Counted from the first letter of the stretch, positions 1 through 9,502 are shown. The stretch is DNA of 64,000 nucleotides from Ascidiaceihabitans donghaensis (GCF_900302465.1 NZ_OMOR01000001.1:1240001-1304000); one strand, 5' to 3'. The notes: generated by a model not told the origin, from the letters alone. Numbers and translations are program-made.

Positions 1-1
1 C

Positions 2-553
2 AAAGATGTGGATGGCTTTCATATTTCCAATGTGGGTTTGTTGGGCACCGGGCAGAAGTCTATGGTGCCGTGCACACCGCTTGGGTGCTTGATGATGTTG
101 CGTGATCACCATGGGTCCATTTCCGGTATGGACGCCGTTGTTGTGGGCCGGTCCAACATTGTCGGCAAACCCATGGCGCAATTGTTGTTGAACGACAGCT
201 GCACCGTGACAATCGCCCATTCGCGGACCAAAGATTTGCCTGATGTCGTGCGCCGTGCCGATATCGTTGTGGCTGCTGTTGGACGTCCAGAGATGATCCC
301 CGGCGACTGGATCAAGGAAGGCGCGACCGTCATTGATGTTGGCATCAATCGCCTTGATGCCCCTGAAAAGGGCGAAGGCAAAACCAAACTGGTGGGCGAC
401 GTACATTACGAAAGCTGTGCCGCGCGCGCCGGTGCCATTACACCTGTGCCCGGTGGTGTAGGTCCAATGACCATCGCCTGCCTGTTGGCAAACACAGTTA
501 CTGCGTGTTGCCGTGCCAATGGGCTGGACGAGCCTGAAGGGTTGACCGCCTAA
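2..553 (+). CDS. folD: FolD, methylenetetrahydrofolate dehydrogenase/cyclohydrolase (5' end outside window)
   Basis: Cytosolic one-carbon enzyme that converts 5,10-methylene-THF to 10-formyl-THF with NADP+. The fragment opens with KDVDGFH, which lies about a third of the way into FolD, so roughly 100 N-terminal residues are missing beyond the window edge. Visible family marks are the Rossmann segment [22 protein letters not shown] and the C-terminal PGGVGPMT. The frame is open to base 1, so the GTG at position 8 is an internal valine codon, not a start. The TAA stop overlaps the stop of the convergent membrane gene that follows. Identification is firm; only the start is unknown. Confidence 0.96.
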   Translation, partial: KDVDGFHISNVGLLGTGQKSMVPCTPLGCLMMLRDHHGSISGMDAVVVGRSNIVGKPMAQLLLNDSCTVTIAHSRTKDLPDVVRRADIVVAAVGRPEMIPGDWIKEGATVIDVGINRLDAPEKGEGKTKLVGDVHYESCAARAGAITPVPGGVGPMTIACLLANTVTACCRANGLDEPEGLTA

Positions 554-948
554 CCCCCTGTCACCATATCAAACATGATGCGGCCGGGCAGTAAGGTAAA
601 CAGCCCAGCCAGAACAAGCGCACCGAACACAAGGGATTTCATTCCTTTTCGGTGCGCTTTTACGTTGTGAGACCGTGCGGCGCGCACATTCGCCACCAGC
701 GAAAACAATGTGTAGATTGACAACACGTGTATTGCACTGAACGGGCCGATGTGGCGCAAACCGCTGATCCAGAAACTGCTGATCGCGACAAACCCCATAC
801 CGATGACCCACACCCAACCCAGGGTACGATGCATACGATTGCCTTTTGGCAAGGTGAACATCACGATGGTCAGCAGACACAGCGCCAATGCAACAATTGC
901 GTGAAAGATCACAGGCATAGTGGCGGAGAGGAGTGGCGAAAACGACAT
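550..948 (-). CDS. DUF2306-like four-helix membrane protein
   Basis: Small integral inner-membrane protein of 132 residues with four hydrophobic segments, near residues 10-32, 41-62, 68-88 and 103-122. Histidines sit close to helix ends (for example in the NRMHRTLGW and FSAIHVLS segments), as in the DUF2306 family, whose function is not settled. I start it at the ATG at 948 (MSFSPLLSA). An upstream extension to 993 is possible in frame, but it adds a cysteine-rich stretch that does not look like the family. Its stop overlaps that of folD, so the two genes converge. No function is assigned. Confidence 0.75.
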   Translation of the reverse strand: MSFSPLLSATMPVIFHAIVALALCLLTIVMFTLPKGNRMHRTLGWVWVIGMGFVAISSFWISGLRHIGPFSAIHVLSIYTLFSLVANVRAARSHNVKAHRKGMKSLVFGALVLAGLFTLLPGRIMFDMVTGG

Positions 949-1056
949 GGCGCACCTATAGTTGAAGCATGATACGTTTGCTTTCCACTGCACCGGCCAC
1001 CGATCAATGCATGTTGCGTCAACGCGCCATTTCCTTCGTCAATCACGAGGTTTCGT

Positions 1057-1794
1057 ATGCCTGAACCATTGACGCATCGCCAATTGCCCAACTTTGCATT
1101 GCCGTTTTTGATTTGGTTGGTGCTGACCTTGATGGCCGCCGTTGCCGGACCGTTTGCAACGTTTGACGTCCTTAGCTTTTCGCAACGTTTGATGTATTGG
1201 GCAGCCATAATTGGCGCGTCTGTGGGGCTAAGCTGTGTTGTATCTGCGATCAGCAGCCGTGAGGAACCGATGCGTTGGGTCTTATGTTGGATCGTTTATG
1301 TTCTGGCGATCACGTCCATTGTGCACATCGTCAATTCGCTTGTTTTTACAGTTTGGAGCGGATGGGGCCAGTTTTTCTATCTATTGGGTATCGTCGCGCT
1401 TGTTGCGGCTATGGTGCACAGTCTGGTTTGGGTTCTGGAACGTAGACAACCGACTGTAGAACAAAGTGGTGACGTCGATCCGATCGATAAGTTTTTGCGG
1501 CGTTTACCGTTGGACAAACGCGGCCCGCTTGTACGGATAGAAGCACAGGACCACTATCTTAATGTCGTGACCGACGCAGGAGAGGCCCTGATTTTGATGC
1601 GCTTAAGCGATGCTATCGGGGCGCTTGGTCCTGATGTTGGGTTGCGTGTGCATCGATCGCACTGGGTGCACAAAAAGGCTGTCGCGCGATCTGCAAAACA
1701 GGACCGGCGTGATGTTTTGGTTATGCGTGATGACAGTATTGTGCCTGTCAGCAGGGGACACAAACAGGCGGCAAAGGCGGCAGGTTTGTTGTGA
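1057..1794 (+). CDS. Membrane-anchored LytTR DNA-binding regulator, copy 1
   Basis: 245 residues. The first ~127 hold four predicted membrane helices (about 12-33, 45-65, 74-97, 105-127). The last ~100 form a LytTR DNA-binding domain, recognised from RGPLVRIEAQDHYLNVVT and VHRSHWVHKKAV. LytTR domains bind paired direct repeats in DNA; here the domain would be held at the membrane and probably senses through the helices, with no receiver domain and no kinase beside it. A paralogue of the same layout follows 88 bases downstream. What it controls is unknown. Confidence 0.85.
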   Translation: MPEPLTHRQLPNFALPFLIWLVLTLMAAVAGPFATFDVLSFSQRLMYWAAIIGASVGLSCVVSAISSREEPMRWVLCWIVYVLAITSIVHIVNSLVFTVWSGWGQFFYLLGIVALVAAMVHSLVWVLERRQPTVEQSGDVDPIDKFLRRLPLDKRGPLVRIEAQDHYLNVVTDAGEALILMRLSDAIGALGPDVGLRVHRSHWVHKKAVARSAKQDRRDVLVMRDDSIVPVSRGHKQAAKAAGLL

Positions 1795-1882
1795 CTTTGA
1801 TTTTACACGCACAGCCCGGCGTGTGGTGTTTGCAACATGAGGTTGTGTAGAATTTTTCTAATTGCGTTTTAGGTTGAAATAG

Positions 1883-2731
1883 ATGCGCTTTAGCATCAAC
1901 TTGATCCGACCAACCGACGGATCTTTGCCTTTGACATTCGACCCTTACCAGACGTCTGCCACAGGCGGATCGTCATTCACTCAAAAAATAGCGCGGGTGC
2001 TGCCGCACTGCATGGCCTGTTTTTTTATTGCCATTGCTGCTGCGGTCGTTTTGACCGTGGCTGGACCATTTGGCACACTCGGCATGGCCAATTTCTGGAC
2101 AAGCGTTGCAAATTGGCTTGGTTTGATTGCGACCAGCCTTGTCATCGCGCTGATGAGCAAGCGCATCATTTCAACTATGTTGGGAACGCAATCCGCTTTG
2201 GTGCGTGAGTTTGTCGTGGTTGTGATGACGACGTGTGTGTTCACACCCGTTTTGCACCTTTGGCTGATAACGCTGTTTTCGCCCGCCGAAGATGCTGTGC
2301 CAAGCATGGGTTATCTCTTTTTGCTGGTGCTTTTGATTTGCCTTAGCCTAAGTGTGTTGATGCTGACGGTGTCTTTGTCATTGCAAGGCCGGACAACGCC
2401 AGAAAGCCCTGCAGTACAACCAAGACTATCCAAGCGTTTGCCAGACGCATTTTCCGGCAGGATTCTGCGACTGACTGCACAAGGGCACAGTGTCATGATC
2501 CAAACCACAGAGGGCACATTCGATGTCCGGATGCGTCTGGCGGACGCCATTGACGAGATGACGGATGTTCATGGATTTAGCACCCACAGGTCGCATTGGG
2601 TTGTGGCGGATGCTGTTGCGGATGCGGCACGCGATACGTCGGGCAAGCCCCATTTGCGCATGGTCGATGGGGCGCTGGTTCCAGTATCACGCAGCTATGT
2701 TGCGGCGCTGGAAGAAGAAGGTGTGATCTAG
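1883..2731 (+). CDS. Membrane-anchored LytTR DNA-binding regulator, copy 2
   Basis: 282 residues, a diverged tandem paralogue of the preceding gene. It has a ~35-residue cytoplasmic N-terminus, four hydrophobic segments up to about residue 165, a linker, then a LytTR domain from ~185 with FSTHRSHWVVADAV matching the VHRSHWV segment of copy 1. The start is the ATG at 1883 with an AGG-containing stretch 9 bases upstream. Its TAG stop overlaps the TAG of the convergent pdeM gene. No partner kinase is seen. Copy 1 and copy 2 may form heterodimers or bind related sites; that is inference. Confidence 0.84.
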   Translation: MRFSINLIRPTDGSLPLTFDPYQTSATGGSSFTQKIARVLPHCMACFFIAIAAAVVLTVAGPFGTLGMANFWTSVANWLGLIATSLVIALMSKRIISTMLGTQSALVREFVVVVMTTCVFTPVLHLWLITLFSPAEDAVPSMGYLFLLVLLICLSLSVLMLTVSLSLQGRTTPESPAVQPRLSKRLPDAFSGRILRLTAQGHSVMIQTTEGTFDVRMRLADAIDEMTDVHGFSTHRSHWVVADAVADAARDTSGKPHLRMVDGALVPVSRSYVAALEEEGVI

Positions 2732-3390
2732 CGCGGCATCGGCACGCGATGGGGCACCGGCCCCGTCATGATGGCCGTTGCATCTGATGCCATTAACGCT
2801 GTGATCACAGGATCGGTTGTACGCAGTCCGCCTGTGTAAGTGCCATAGGCCGGCATAATCAGGCGCAGGCTGTCCATCAAAAACGCGGCCCTCGAGATCA
2901 CGCGACCCCGCAACGCCATTTGCACTTTGGGGTGATAGTGCCCCGAAATTTCGTCACGTTCGTCAGGGTTCGCAATGTGCCGGAACGTGATGCCTGCCAA
3001 TGTGTAGCTGTCCATATGCGTGCCCCCCAGATCAATGGGGCCGGGATCGTGGTTGCCTTCGATCCAGATCCATGTGCGCCCGGCTTGCAGCTTTGTAATC
3101 CAAAGGCGGTCGTCTTCGGACAATGCGTTTGCTGCGGCAAGGTCATCGAAGCTGTCCCCAAGGCACACAACTGTCCGTGGGGCTGTCCGGTCCAGATCCT
3201 GTGACAACCGCAGCAGGGTATCGCCTGTGTCGTAGGGCGGGACTTGGACGCCCGTGCGCCGCGCCATACTGTCGGATTTTCCCAGATGCAGGTCAGAGAC
3301 ACACAAAAGACTTTGGTCCGCCCACCACAAAGCACCGGACCCTAACGCCGTCAATCGGGCTTGATTAAGTTGTGCTGCACAGCCGTTCAT
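2728..3390 (-). CDS. pdeM: PdeM-type ligase-associated DNA damage response phosphoesterase
   Basis: 220-residue calcineurin-like metallophosphoesterase. The metal-binding motifs appear in order: SDLHLGK (Asp, His), LGDSFDD, EGNHDPG and SGHYHPK. Proteins of this type occur with an Lhr-like helicase, an ATP-dependent DNA ligase and an MBL-fold exonuclease, and are thought to act on DNA ends or nucleotides in repair. The helicase gene lies directly upstream on the same strand with a 45-base gap. I use the ATG at 3390; a longer frame reaches a TTG at 3411, which is less likely. Substrate not shown by sequence. Confidence 0.88.
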   Translation of the reverse strand: MNGCAAQLNQARLTALGSGALWWADQSLLCVSDLHLGKSDSMARRTGVQVPPYDTGDTLLRLSQDLDRTAPRTVVCLGDSFDDLAAANALSEDDRLWITKLQAGRTWIWIEGNHDPGPIDLGGTHMDSYTLAGITFRHIANPDERDEISGHYHPKVQMALRGRVISRAAFLMDSLRLIMPAYGTYTGGLRTTDPVITALMASDATAIMTGPVPHRVPMPR

Positions 3391-3435
3391 GTTTTGTTTC
3401 TTAGTGCCCAACCCATTAAACCGCCAGCGATTTCT

Positions 3436-5853
3436 TCAGCTTGTGATGGGGGGCAATCCGGCCGTTGCCATAAGGCGCGCGGCTTCTTCGGCCAACAGCT
3501 TTTCTTCTGCCATACCTTTTACGGGCACGCGTCCAACTTCCAGAAAAAGCGGGGCCGCCAACGGGGTGACGCGATCATGTGCGATAAGATCAATCCGCCC
3601 ACCCACACGCGCCACCATATCTTCGATGCGACTGAAATCGATCAGGCCCTTCATGGCCTCTTCGCGGGTGATGTGCATCATGACGTGATCGGGGTCATAT
3701 TTATGCAATGTGTCGTAGAGTATGTCGGATGAAAACGTGGCCTGTCGCCCCGATTTTTTCTGTTGCGGGGTGTTGCGCTGGATCAGCCCCGCGATGGTGG
3801 CAGAGGCCCGAAAAGTACGTTTCATCACAGCATTGCCAGCCAACCACTTATCCAAGCCGTCGCGCAAAGCGTCAATGTCGAATAAAGGGGCCGGGTCGGT
3901 GACGGGATCAAGCCCCCAAATCAGGATGGCGTAATCTGTCGCCAAAAATCCAAGCGGGTTCAGCCCCAATTCCTCCATCCGTTTTGTCAAAAGCAAGCCC
4001 AGCGTTTGCATGGCATTGCGTCCTGCAAACCCGTAGACGGCCGTGTGCGCGCGACCATCGTGGGGGAAGCTTTCGATCAACAAACGTCCGGGTTCTGGCA
4101 GGCGGGACACTTTGCGTTGCAAAGCCAACCATTCAGCGGTGTGGTCGGGCAGATCAGGCCAGGTGTCTTGTTGGAATTTGTGTAGTATCCGTTCGCTCAA
4201 CTGTGTGGACGTCGCAAACTTGGTGCCCATGAATGTGGCAATCTTGGGCTTTTTGCCTTTGTCCCGACTGACCTCGACAGTCATTTCGCGCAGTCCCTCA
4301 TACCGCACAATCTGGCCGCCAATCAAAAACGTGTCGCCGGGGGTTAGGGTGGCTGCAAAGCTTTCTTCGATTTCGCCCAATGGCTTGCCGCCACGCGCAC
4401 GTTTCATGCGCACTTTCAATGTGTCGGTGTCTTGAATTGTGCCGATGTTCATACGGATATTCTGCGTGGCACGCGGATCGCGCAGCTGCCATGTGCCATC
4501 CGGGCGCTGCAAAAGGCGTTTCCATTGGTCGTAGGCGCGCAGCGCGTAGCCGCCTGTGGCGCAAAAATCGAGGCAATCGTCAAAGTCAGCCCGTGACAGA
4601 GCACTGTAGGCGCCCACGCTTTTGATTTCGGCAAACAGCGTGTCTGCATCAAAGGGGCCGGCGCAAGCTGTGATCAGGATATGTTGACACAGAACGTCAC
4701 GCGGCCCCGGGCTGCGCGGTTCACCGTCCAATTGCCCTTCGCGCACCGCGTCCAGTGCTGCCACACACTCCACGACCTCAAAACGGTTGGCAGGCACCAA
4801 AAGGGCTTTGGATGGCGCGTTGTAACGGTGGTTTGCACGCCCAATGCGCTGTACCAGACGTTTGACGTTTTTGGGGGCGCCGATCTGGATGACCAAATCC
4901 ACATCCCCCCAGTCGATGCCCAGATCTAGCGATCCTGTGCATACGATGGCTCGCAAATCGCCGCGCACCATGGCCTGTTCGACTTTTTCGCGTTGCACCT
5001 TGTCCAAAGACCCGTGGTGAATGCCAATGGGCAGGCTGTCCTCATTGGCAAGCCATATGTTGTGAAAATACAGCTCTGCCTGTGCGCGGGTGTTGTGAAA
5101 GATAAGCGTCGTTTTGTGTTTTTTGATTTCTTCCAGCACCGCAGGAATGGCGTATTTGCCGCCAGAGCCAGACCAGGGGGGGGCTTCATCGGTGGTCAGC
5201 ATCTGAATGTCGGGGGCAGGGCCGGGATCTGCCAGCAGAATGTCACAGGGGTCGGGATGGCGGGCCAGCAGATGGGCGATGGCCGCGGGGTCTTCCACCG
5301 TAGCAGACAGTCCTACGCGCTTCATGTCCGGGCACAGGGTTTGCAACCGGGCCAGTGCCAGAAACAACTGGTCGCCGCGCTTGCTTTCGGCCAGCGCGTG
5401 GATTTCGTCGACAATGACACGTTTGAGACCGCGAAACATGCGCGGTGCATCGTCAAAGCTTGTCAAAAGAGCCAAGGATTCAGGTGTCGTCAGAAGGATG
5501 TGGGGCGGGTCCGCCCGCTGCCGCCTTTTGCGACTGGCTGGGGTGTCTCCGGTACGATCTTCCACGCGGATATCCAGGCCCATCTCTGCTATAGGCGTTG
5601 ACAGATTACGTTTGATATCTGCGGCCAGCGCTTTCAACGGAGAGATATACAGCGTGTGGATGCCATCATGTGGTGACGTTGCCAAATCGGCCAATGTTGG
5701 CAAAAAGCCCGCCAAAGTCTTGCCCCCGCCCGTCGGCGCAATAAGCAGCAGTGCAGGATCCGCTGCGCGGTCCAGCATGGCCTGTTGGTGGGGGTGTACT
5801 GCCCAGCCTTTGGTGGCAAACCAGTCATGAAAGCGCTGTGGAAGTTGAACCAT
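3436..5853 (-). CDS. Ligase-associated DEXH-box helicase (Lhr-like)
   Basis: 805-residue superfamily 2 DNA helicase. Motif I APTGGGKT, motif II DEIH (VDEIHAL), motif III LSATVEDP and motif VI QRIGRANHR are all intact. They are followed by the winged-helix and Lhr-core regions typical of bacterial Lhr-core proteins (~800 residues), without the long C-terminal extension of full-length Lhr. It probably unwinds or remodels damaged DNA together with PdeM. It is the first gene of a two-gene unit with pdeM. The DNA ligase and exonuclease usually found with these two are not in the window. Confidence 0.93.
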   Translation of the reverse strand: MVQLPQRFHDWFATKGWAVHPHQQAMLDRAADPALLLIAPTGGGKTLAGFLPTLADLATSPHDGIHTLYISPLKALAADIKRNLSTPIAEMGLDIRVEDRTGDTPASRKRRQRADPPHILLTTPESLALLTSFDDAPRMFRGLKRVIVDEIHALAESKRGDQLFLALARLQTLCPDMKRVGLSATVEDPAAIAHLLARHPDPCDILLADPGPAPDIQMLTTDEAPPWSGSGGKYAIPAVLEEIKKHKTTLIFHNTRAQAELYFHNIWLANEDSLPIGIHHGSLDKVQREKVEQAMVRGDLRAIVCTGSLDLGIDWGDVDLVIQIGAPKNVKRLVQRIGRANHRYNAPSKALLVPANRFEVVECVAALDAVREGQLDGEPRSPGPRDVLCQHILITACAGPFDADTLFAEIKSVGAYSALSRADFDDCLDFCATGGYALRAYDQWKRLLQRPDGTWQLRDPRATQNIRMNIGTIQDTDTLKVRMKRARGGKPLGEIEESFAATLTPGDTFLIGGQIVRYEGLREMTVEVSRDKGKKPKIATFMGTKFATSTQLSERILHKFQQDTWPDLPDHTAEWLALQRKVSRLPEPGRLLIESFPHDGRAHTAVYGFAGRNAMQTLGLLLTKRMEELGLNPLGFLATDYAILIWGLDPVTDPAPLFDIDALRDGLDKWLAGNAVMKRTFRASATIAGLIQRNTPQQKKSGRQATFSSDILYDTLHKYDPDHVMMHITREEAMKGLIDFSRIEDMVARVGGRIDLIAHDRVTPLAAPLFLEVGRVPVKGMAEEKLLAEEAARLMATAGLPPITS

Positions 5854-5922
5854 AGCGCATAGTTAACGCAGCCTGCGCCTATGGCCAGAGGTGGATTTTG
5901 GGAATTTTGATTTAGAAGGCGG

Positions 5923-6711
5923 TCAGTTGCGCGGTTTGAGGGTGCGGATGGTGTCTTGTACTTGCCGGGGCAGGCGCGTGTCGGCGCTTTGTGGTGCCCC
6001 ATCCAAAGCGGATGCGACGTCTTTGACCAATATGCCGATGGTGTTGTCGTCTTGCAGTCCGTCGCGTGCGAATTCGATGTCGTTGAACCCGCTTGCGAAC
6101 CAGTTTTGTCCCGAAGACGTATGGATCAAACGCAACAGCTTGCCTTCATCCAGCCCCGCTTGATCCGCCCAATCCAGAACCAACCGTGTCATGGCGGTGT
6201 TTGAGGCCGCCAGTAAATTGTTGAGCACCTTGGCCTGCATGCCCGCGCCAAAGTCACCCATATGATGCATATGTTTGCCCATGGCCAAAAACAGGTGCTG
6301 CGCCGCTTCGATGTCATCTTTGCTGCCCCCCAACATAAAACTGAGGCTGGCGCGTTCAGCGGCAACCTGTGCGCCTGACATGGGCGCATCAATCAAGGTT
6401 ACATGGCTTGGAACGCGGTCGCGCAGATCCCGCACATAGCGGGGTGACAGGGTCGAGCTGATGATGATACGCGACAGCTTCGGGGCCGTTTCGACAAAGT
6501 TTTGCGATCCAAAAAGCACTTCATCGGTTTGCGGTTGATCGCGCACCACGGTGATCAGAGTTTCAAGGTCTTGGGCAAAGCGTGCAGCATCTTGCGTCAC
6601 CCAGGCTGATCCTACATCGGCAACATCAAACCCTTTTGCACGCACACCCATATTGCGCAGGCTGTCCAGCATGGGACGGCCCATGCGCCCACATCCTGCG
6701 ACACCGATCAT
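5923..6711 (-). CDS. NAD(P)-dependent dehydrogenase, 3-hydroxyisobutyrate dehydrogenase family
   Basis: 262 residues with an N-terminal Rossmann motif GCGRMG at residues 6-11, the substrate motif DAPMSGA, and the catalytic lysine in AKVLNNLLA. The family oxidises beta-hydroxyacids or reduces the corresponding aldehydes; the substrate here cannot be named. The start codon overlaps the stop of the AAA ATPase gene upstream (ATGA), so translation is coupled and the gene sits at the 3' end of the Tad pilus operon. A metabolic enzyme in this place is odd; it may simply be a passenger of the transcript. Confidence 0.85.
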   Translation of the reverse strand: MIGVAGCGRMGRPMLDSLRNMGVRAKGFDVADVGSAWVTQDAARFAQDLETLITVVRDQPQTDEVLFGSQNFVETAPKLSRIIISSTLSPRYVRDLRDRVPSHVTLIDAPMSGAQVAAERASLSFMLGGSKDDIEAAQHLFLAMGKHMHHMGDFGAGMQAKVLNNLLAASNTAMTRLVLDWADQAGLDEGKLLRLIHTSSGQNWFASGFNDIEFARDGLQDDNTIGILVKDVASALDGAPQSADTRLPRQVQDTIRTLKPRN

Positions 6712-8018
6712 TTCACAATCGTTTCATCTTTGACAAACATGTTTGCCCAAGCACGATCAATCAATTCCGGTGTCATTTGGTACGGCATGCCTTCAAACTC
6801 GCATATTGAAATCATCTGATCGATCAGAAAGATCGGCTGGTAGTTCGCATAGACGTTGTCAATAGTGGGATATTTCACTTTGAGCAAATGGACCAACGCC
6901 TTTTCGTTCAGCGGCATATTGCGTTTGCGGGCGACCATCGCAAAGATTTTGAGGAAGTTTTCCTGATTTGGCCCGTCAATTTTGATCTTGAAGAAAATCC
7001 GGCGCAAAGCCGCTTGGTCAAAGATTTCATTGGGGTGGAAGTTGGTCGAAAAGATCACCAGCGTGTCGAAGGGCACTTCGAATTTTTCGCCCGACTGCAG
7101 GGCAAGGATGTCTTTGCTTTCTTCCAAAGGCACAATCCAGCGGTTGACCAAGGCTTGGGGCGGTTCGGCTTGGCGGCCAAGGTCGTCCACGATGAAGATG
7201 CCACCGGTGGATTTCAATTGCAGCGGGGCCTGATAGGTTTTGGCTGTTGGATTGTAGACCAGATCCAACATGTTCAACGACAGCTCGCCCCCGGTGATCA
7301 CGGTGGGGCGTTCGCATTTCATGTAACGTGTGTCGAACTTGCCGGATGTTTTCCGCAATACATTGGGATCGTCAACTTCGTCGGCCACAGCATTGTGCAC
7401 GATAGGGTCATAAACGGTGATCACCTGGCCCGCGTATTCAATGGCGTGGGGCACATAAACCATATCCCCAAGCGCGTCACGGATGCCGTTGGAAATACTG
7501 GATTTACCATTGCCGGGGGGGCCATACATCAGAATGGAGCGCCCTGCGGAGACGGCAGGCCCAAGATTGCCAATCAACGCATCAGGCAAAACCAGATGCC
7601 CCATAGCGTTGGTCAGTTGGGCGCGCGTGACCATCAGGTTGCGTATGGACTGGCGTTTGACCTGTTCGCGGTACACATCCAAAGGCACAGGCATCGCCCC
7701 GAAGTATTCCGATTGCGCCAAAGCATCCAAAGCACGGGCTTTGCCGGCGTCTGTCAGTTGATAGCCCATTTCGTTGCCGTTGTTGGCGTTCAATGTGCCT
7801 GTGGCTTCAAGCAAACGCTGTTCACGGGCCATATCGATCAGTTCTTGCGTCACTGGGATCGGCAGGCGAAGCGCCTTTGCCAGATCAGACACCATATCAA
7901 TATTTTTACGGAAGATCGTTTTCAAAAGGATGTCGCGCATCATAACGATGGGCAGCTTCATCTCTTCGATGCGTTTCGGGGCAGGGGGGGCCATTACGGC
8001 GCTGGTCTGCATGTTCAT
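6708..8018 (-). CDS. AAA-type ATPase at the end of the Tad pilus locus
   Basis: 436 residues. Residues 1-110 resemble a helical/winged region, followed by an AAA ATPase core with Walker A GPPGNGKS at 166-173, Walker B IFIVDD at 274-279, sensor-type FSTNFHP near 324 and an arginine pair at 339-340. Related ATPases accompany tad genes in roseobacters, but their role in pilus assembly is not established. I chose the ATG at 8018 because a GAGG stands 9 bases upstream; a longer frame would start with TTG. It lies downstream of cpaA and is coupled to the dehydrogenase gene. Confidence 0.82.
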   Translation of the reverse strand: MNMQTSAVMAPPAPKRIEEMKLPIVMMRDILLKTIFRKNIDMVSDLAKALRLPIPVTQELIDMAREQRLLEATGTLNANNGNEMGYQLTDAGKARALDALAQSEYFGAMPVPLDVYREQVKRQSIRNLMVTRAQLTNAMGHLVLPDALIGNLGPAVSAGRSILMYGPPGNGKSSISNGIRDALGDMVYVPHAIEYAGQVITVYDPIVHNAVADEVDDPNVLRKTSGKFDTRYMKCERPTVITGGELSLNMLDLVYNPTAKTYQAPLQLKSTGGIFIVDDLGRQAEPPQALVNRWIVPLEESKDILALQSGEKFEVPFDTLVIFSTNFHPNEIFDQAALRRIFFKIKIDGPNQENFLKIFAMVARKRNMPLNEKALVHLLKVKYPTIDNVYANYQPIFLIDQMISICEFEGMPYQMTPELIDRAWANMFVKDETIVK

Positions 8019-8140
8019 ATGATCTGGCCTCGGGCGATTTGGGTCACCTTTCAACCTGACGGATTAATGCGCCCAGATTGTGACCGGGTGCGGGAATTAG
8101 CAGGGCAATTGCCTTTGGTACGGCGCCAGTTTTGGGGCAC

Positions 8141-8644
8141 TTACGCGCCCCAGATGGCGCCCATGATCAGGTAAATCGCCAATGTGCAGCCCAAGGCCAG
8201 ACCCATTGGGAATTTCTTGCCAAGGGCGTCATCCCAGCTTTGCCAATGGGGTGCTATGTTGCGCAATCTTGTATGTTTGGCCAATCGGTGTGTCGCCCAG
8301 GCCGCCAGAAGATTGGCGGCGGCGATTGCCATAACCAGACGCAAGTCGCCCATAAAAACGAAGGGGGATGCGGCCGCAATGAACTTGGAATCTCCGGCCC
8401 CCATAGCACCAACCGCGTTTAGTAATACGCAGATCACAAACACAACCACCATATAAACAAGGTGCCATGCATAGACATCAAAGGGCAATGCAACCAGTCC
8501 AACGACCACAAAAACCAAAGCCAGTGCGATCACCGTTTGGTTTGTGATCCGCATCTCGCGCATGTCTGTGAAGGCCGTGTACAGGCATAACGGCAGCACG
8601 AATGGCAAAAACCACAACGCGGCAGAGGCAGGAATATACAGCAT
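8141..8644 (-). CDS. cpaA: CpaA/TadV prepilin peptidase
   Basis: 167-residue polytopic aspartic protease of the A24 family that cleaves the leader of Flp pilins at the inner membrane. The two catalytic aspartates are visible: Asp27 in FTDMRE and the GAGDSK motif at 82-87. Five to six hydrophobic segments cover the rest. There is no N-terminal methylase domain, as is usual for the short CpaA/TadV type. The ATG directly abuts the TAA of the TPR lipoprotein gene (TAAATG). Its substrates are presumably the two Flp-like pilins at 18.5-18.9 kb. Confidence 0.93.
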   Translation of the reverse strand: MLYIPASAALWFLPFVLPLCLYTAFTDMREMRITNQTVIALALVFVVVGLVALPFDVYAWHLVYMVVVFVICVLLNAVGAMGAGDSKFIAAASPFVFMGDLRLVMAIAAANLLAAWATHRLAKHTRLRNIAPHWQSWDDALGKKFPMGLALGCTLAIYLIMGAIWGA

Positions 8645-9502
8645 TTAACCGTTGGAATTGTCGAGCGCGTTCAGCGCACGCACTGCGGCTTCAAAGTGCT
8701 GTGGATGGGTTTCAATGGCGTCACGCAACAGGGTCTTGCCCGTTTCAACATCGCCTTGTTTCACCGCTGACAAAGCCATTGTGTGCAACAACTGGGCGCG
8801 TTCCGTTTGGTCCATAGGAACAACAGGCAGCGCATAATTGCGCTGGGCTGCGCGTGCCAACACAAGGTTGTTCTTGGCCGTGAACAGCGATGGATCCTGA
8901 CGGATGGCATCGCCAAACAAGCGTTCTGCCGCCTTGTAATCACCACGCGTCAATTTGGAATACCCCCAGTTGTTCATGATACCGGCAGGCCGGGTCGTCA
9001 GGCCCACGGCGGTTTCATAAAAGCTGTCGGACTTGGTCCATTCCTTGTTGCTGTCGGCCACCATCGCTTCAAGGCGGTAGCGTTTGAAGGTCTCAAAGGT
9101 GGGGGGCACGGTATCAAGGATTTTTTCGGCTTTGGCCCAGTCACCGGACCGGATCAGCGCATCGGCGTAATCGACGGTGTCGGATTGTGTGGCGCCTTCC
9201 ATCTTGATGACTTTGGTGTAGGCCGCGGCCGCTTCGGTATAGCGTTTCGCGCGGACCAGACTGACGGCCAAACCACGTTGAAATTCCAGGCGGTCGGGGT
9301 CTTCGCCAACGGAGCGCGTGAAATACGCAACGGCCTCGTTTGGATCGGCCACAGTCAACATGACATCGGTCAGATTGGTTTCATCCACCACATTGACGTC
9401 CTGAAAGGCGCGTTCGACGGTGTCATCGGCGTTCTTTTGGGCGCATGCGGACAGGAATACTGCCCCTGCCAAAACGGTAGGTACAACGAAAGAATGGCGC
9501 AT
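8645..9502 (-). CDS. TPR lipoprotein of the Tad locus (TadD-like)
   Basis: 285 residues with a lipoprotein signal peptide (lipobox LSAC, Cys20) followed by several tetratricopeptide-like helical repeats from about residue 60 to 270. TadD-type TPR lipoproteins act at the outer membrane as pilotins or scaffolds for the Tad secretin. An AAGGACG ribosome-binding site lies about 6 bases before the ATG. A second, shorter TPR lipoprotein gene is just upstream, so either may fill the TadD role. Confidence 0.86.
   Translation of the reverse strand: MRHSFVVPTVLAGAVFLSACAQKNADDTVERAFQDVNVVDETNLTDVMLTVADPNEAVAYFTRSVGEDPDRLEFQRGLAVSLVRAKRYTEAAAAYTKVIKMEGATQSDTVDYADALIRSGDWAKAEKILDTVPPTFETFKRYRLEAMVADSNKEWTKSDSFYETAVGLTTRPAGIMNNWGYSKLTRGDYKAAERLFGDAIRQDPSLFTAKNNLVLARAAQRNYALPVVPMDQTERAQLLHTMALSAVKQGDVETGKTLLRDAIETHPQHFEAAVRALNALDNSNG

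Noticed and set aside
6888-8174. 428-codon plus-strand open frame opposite the AAA ATPase gene
   Set aside because: It is fully antisense to a well-supported ATPase with Walker motifs, has no recognisable domain, and its composition follows from the codon bias of the real gene.
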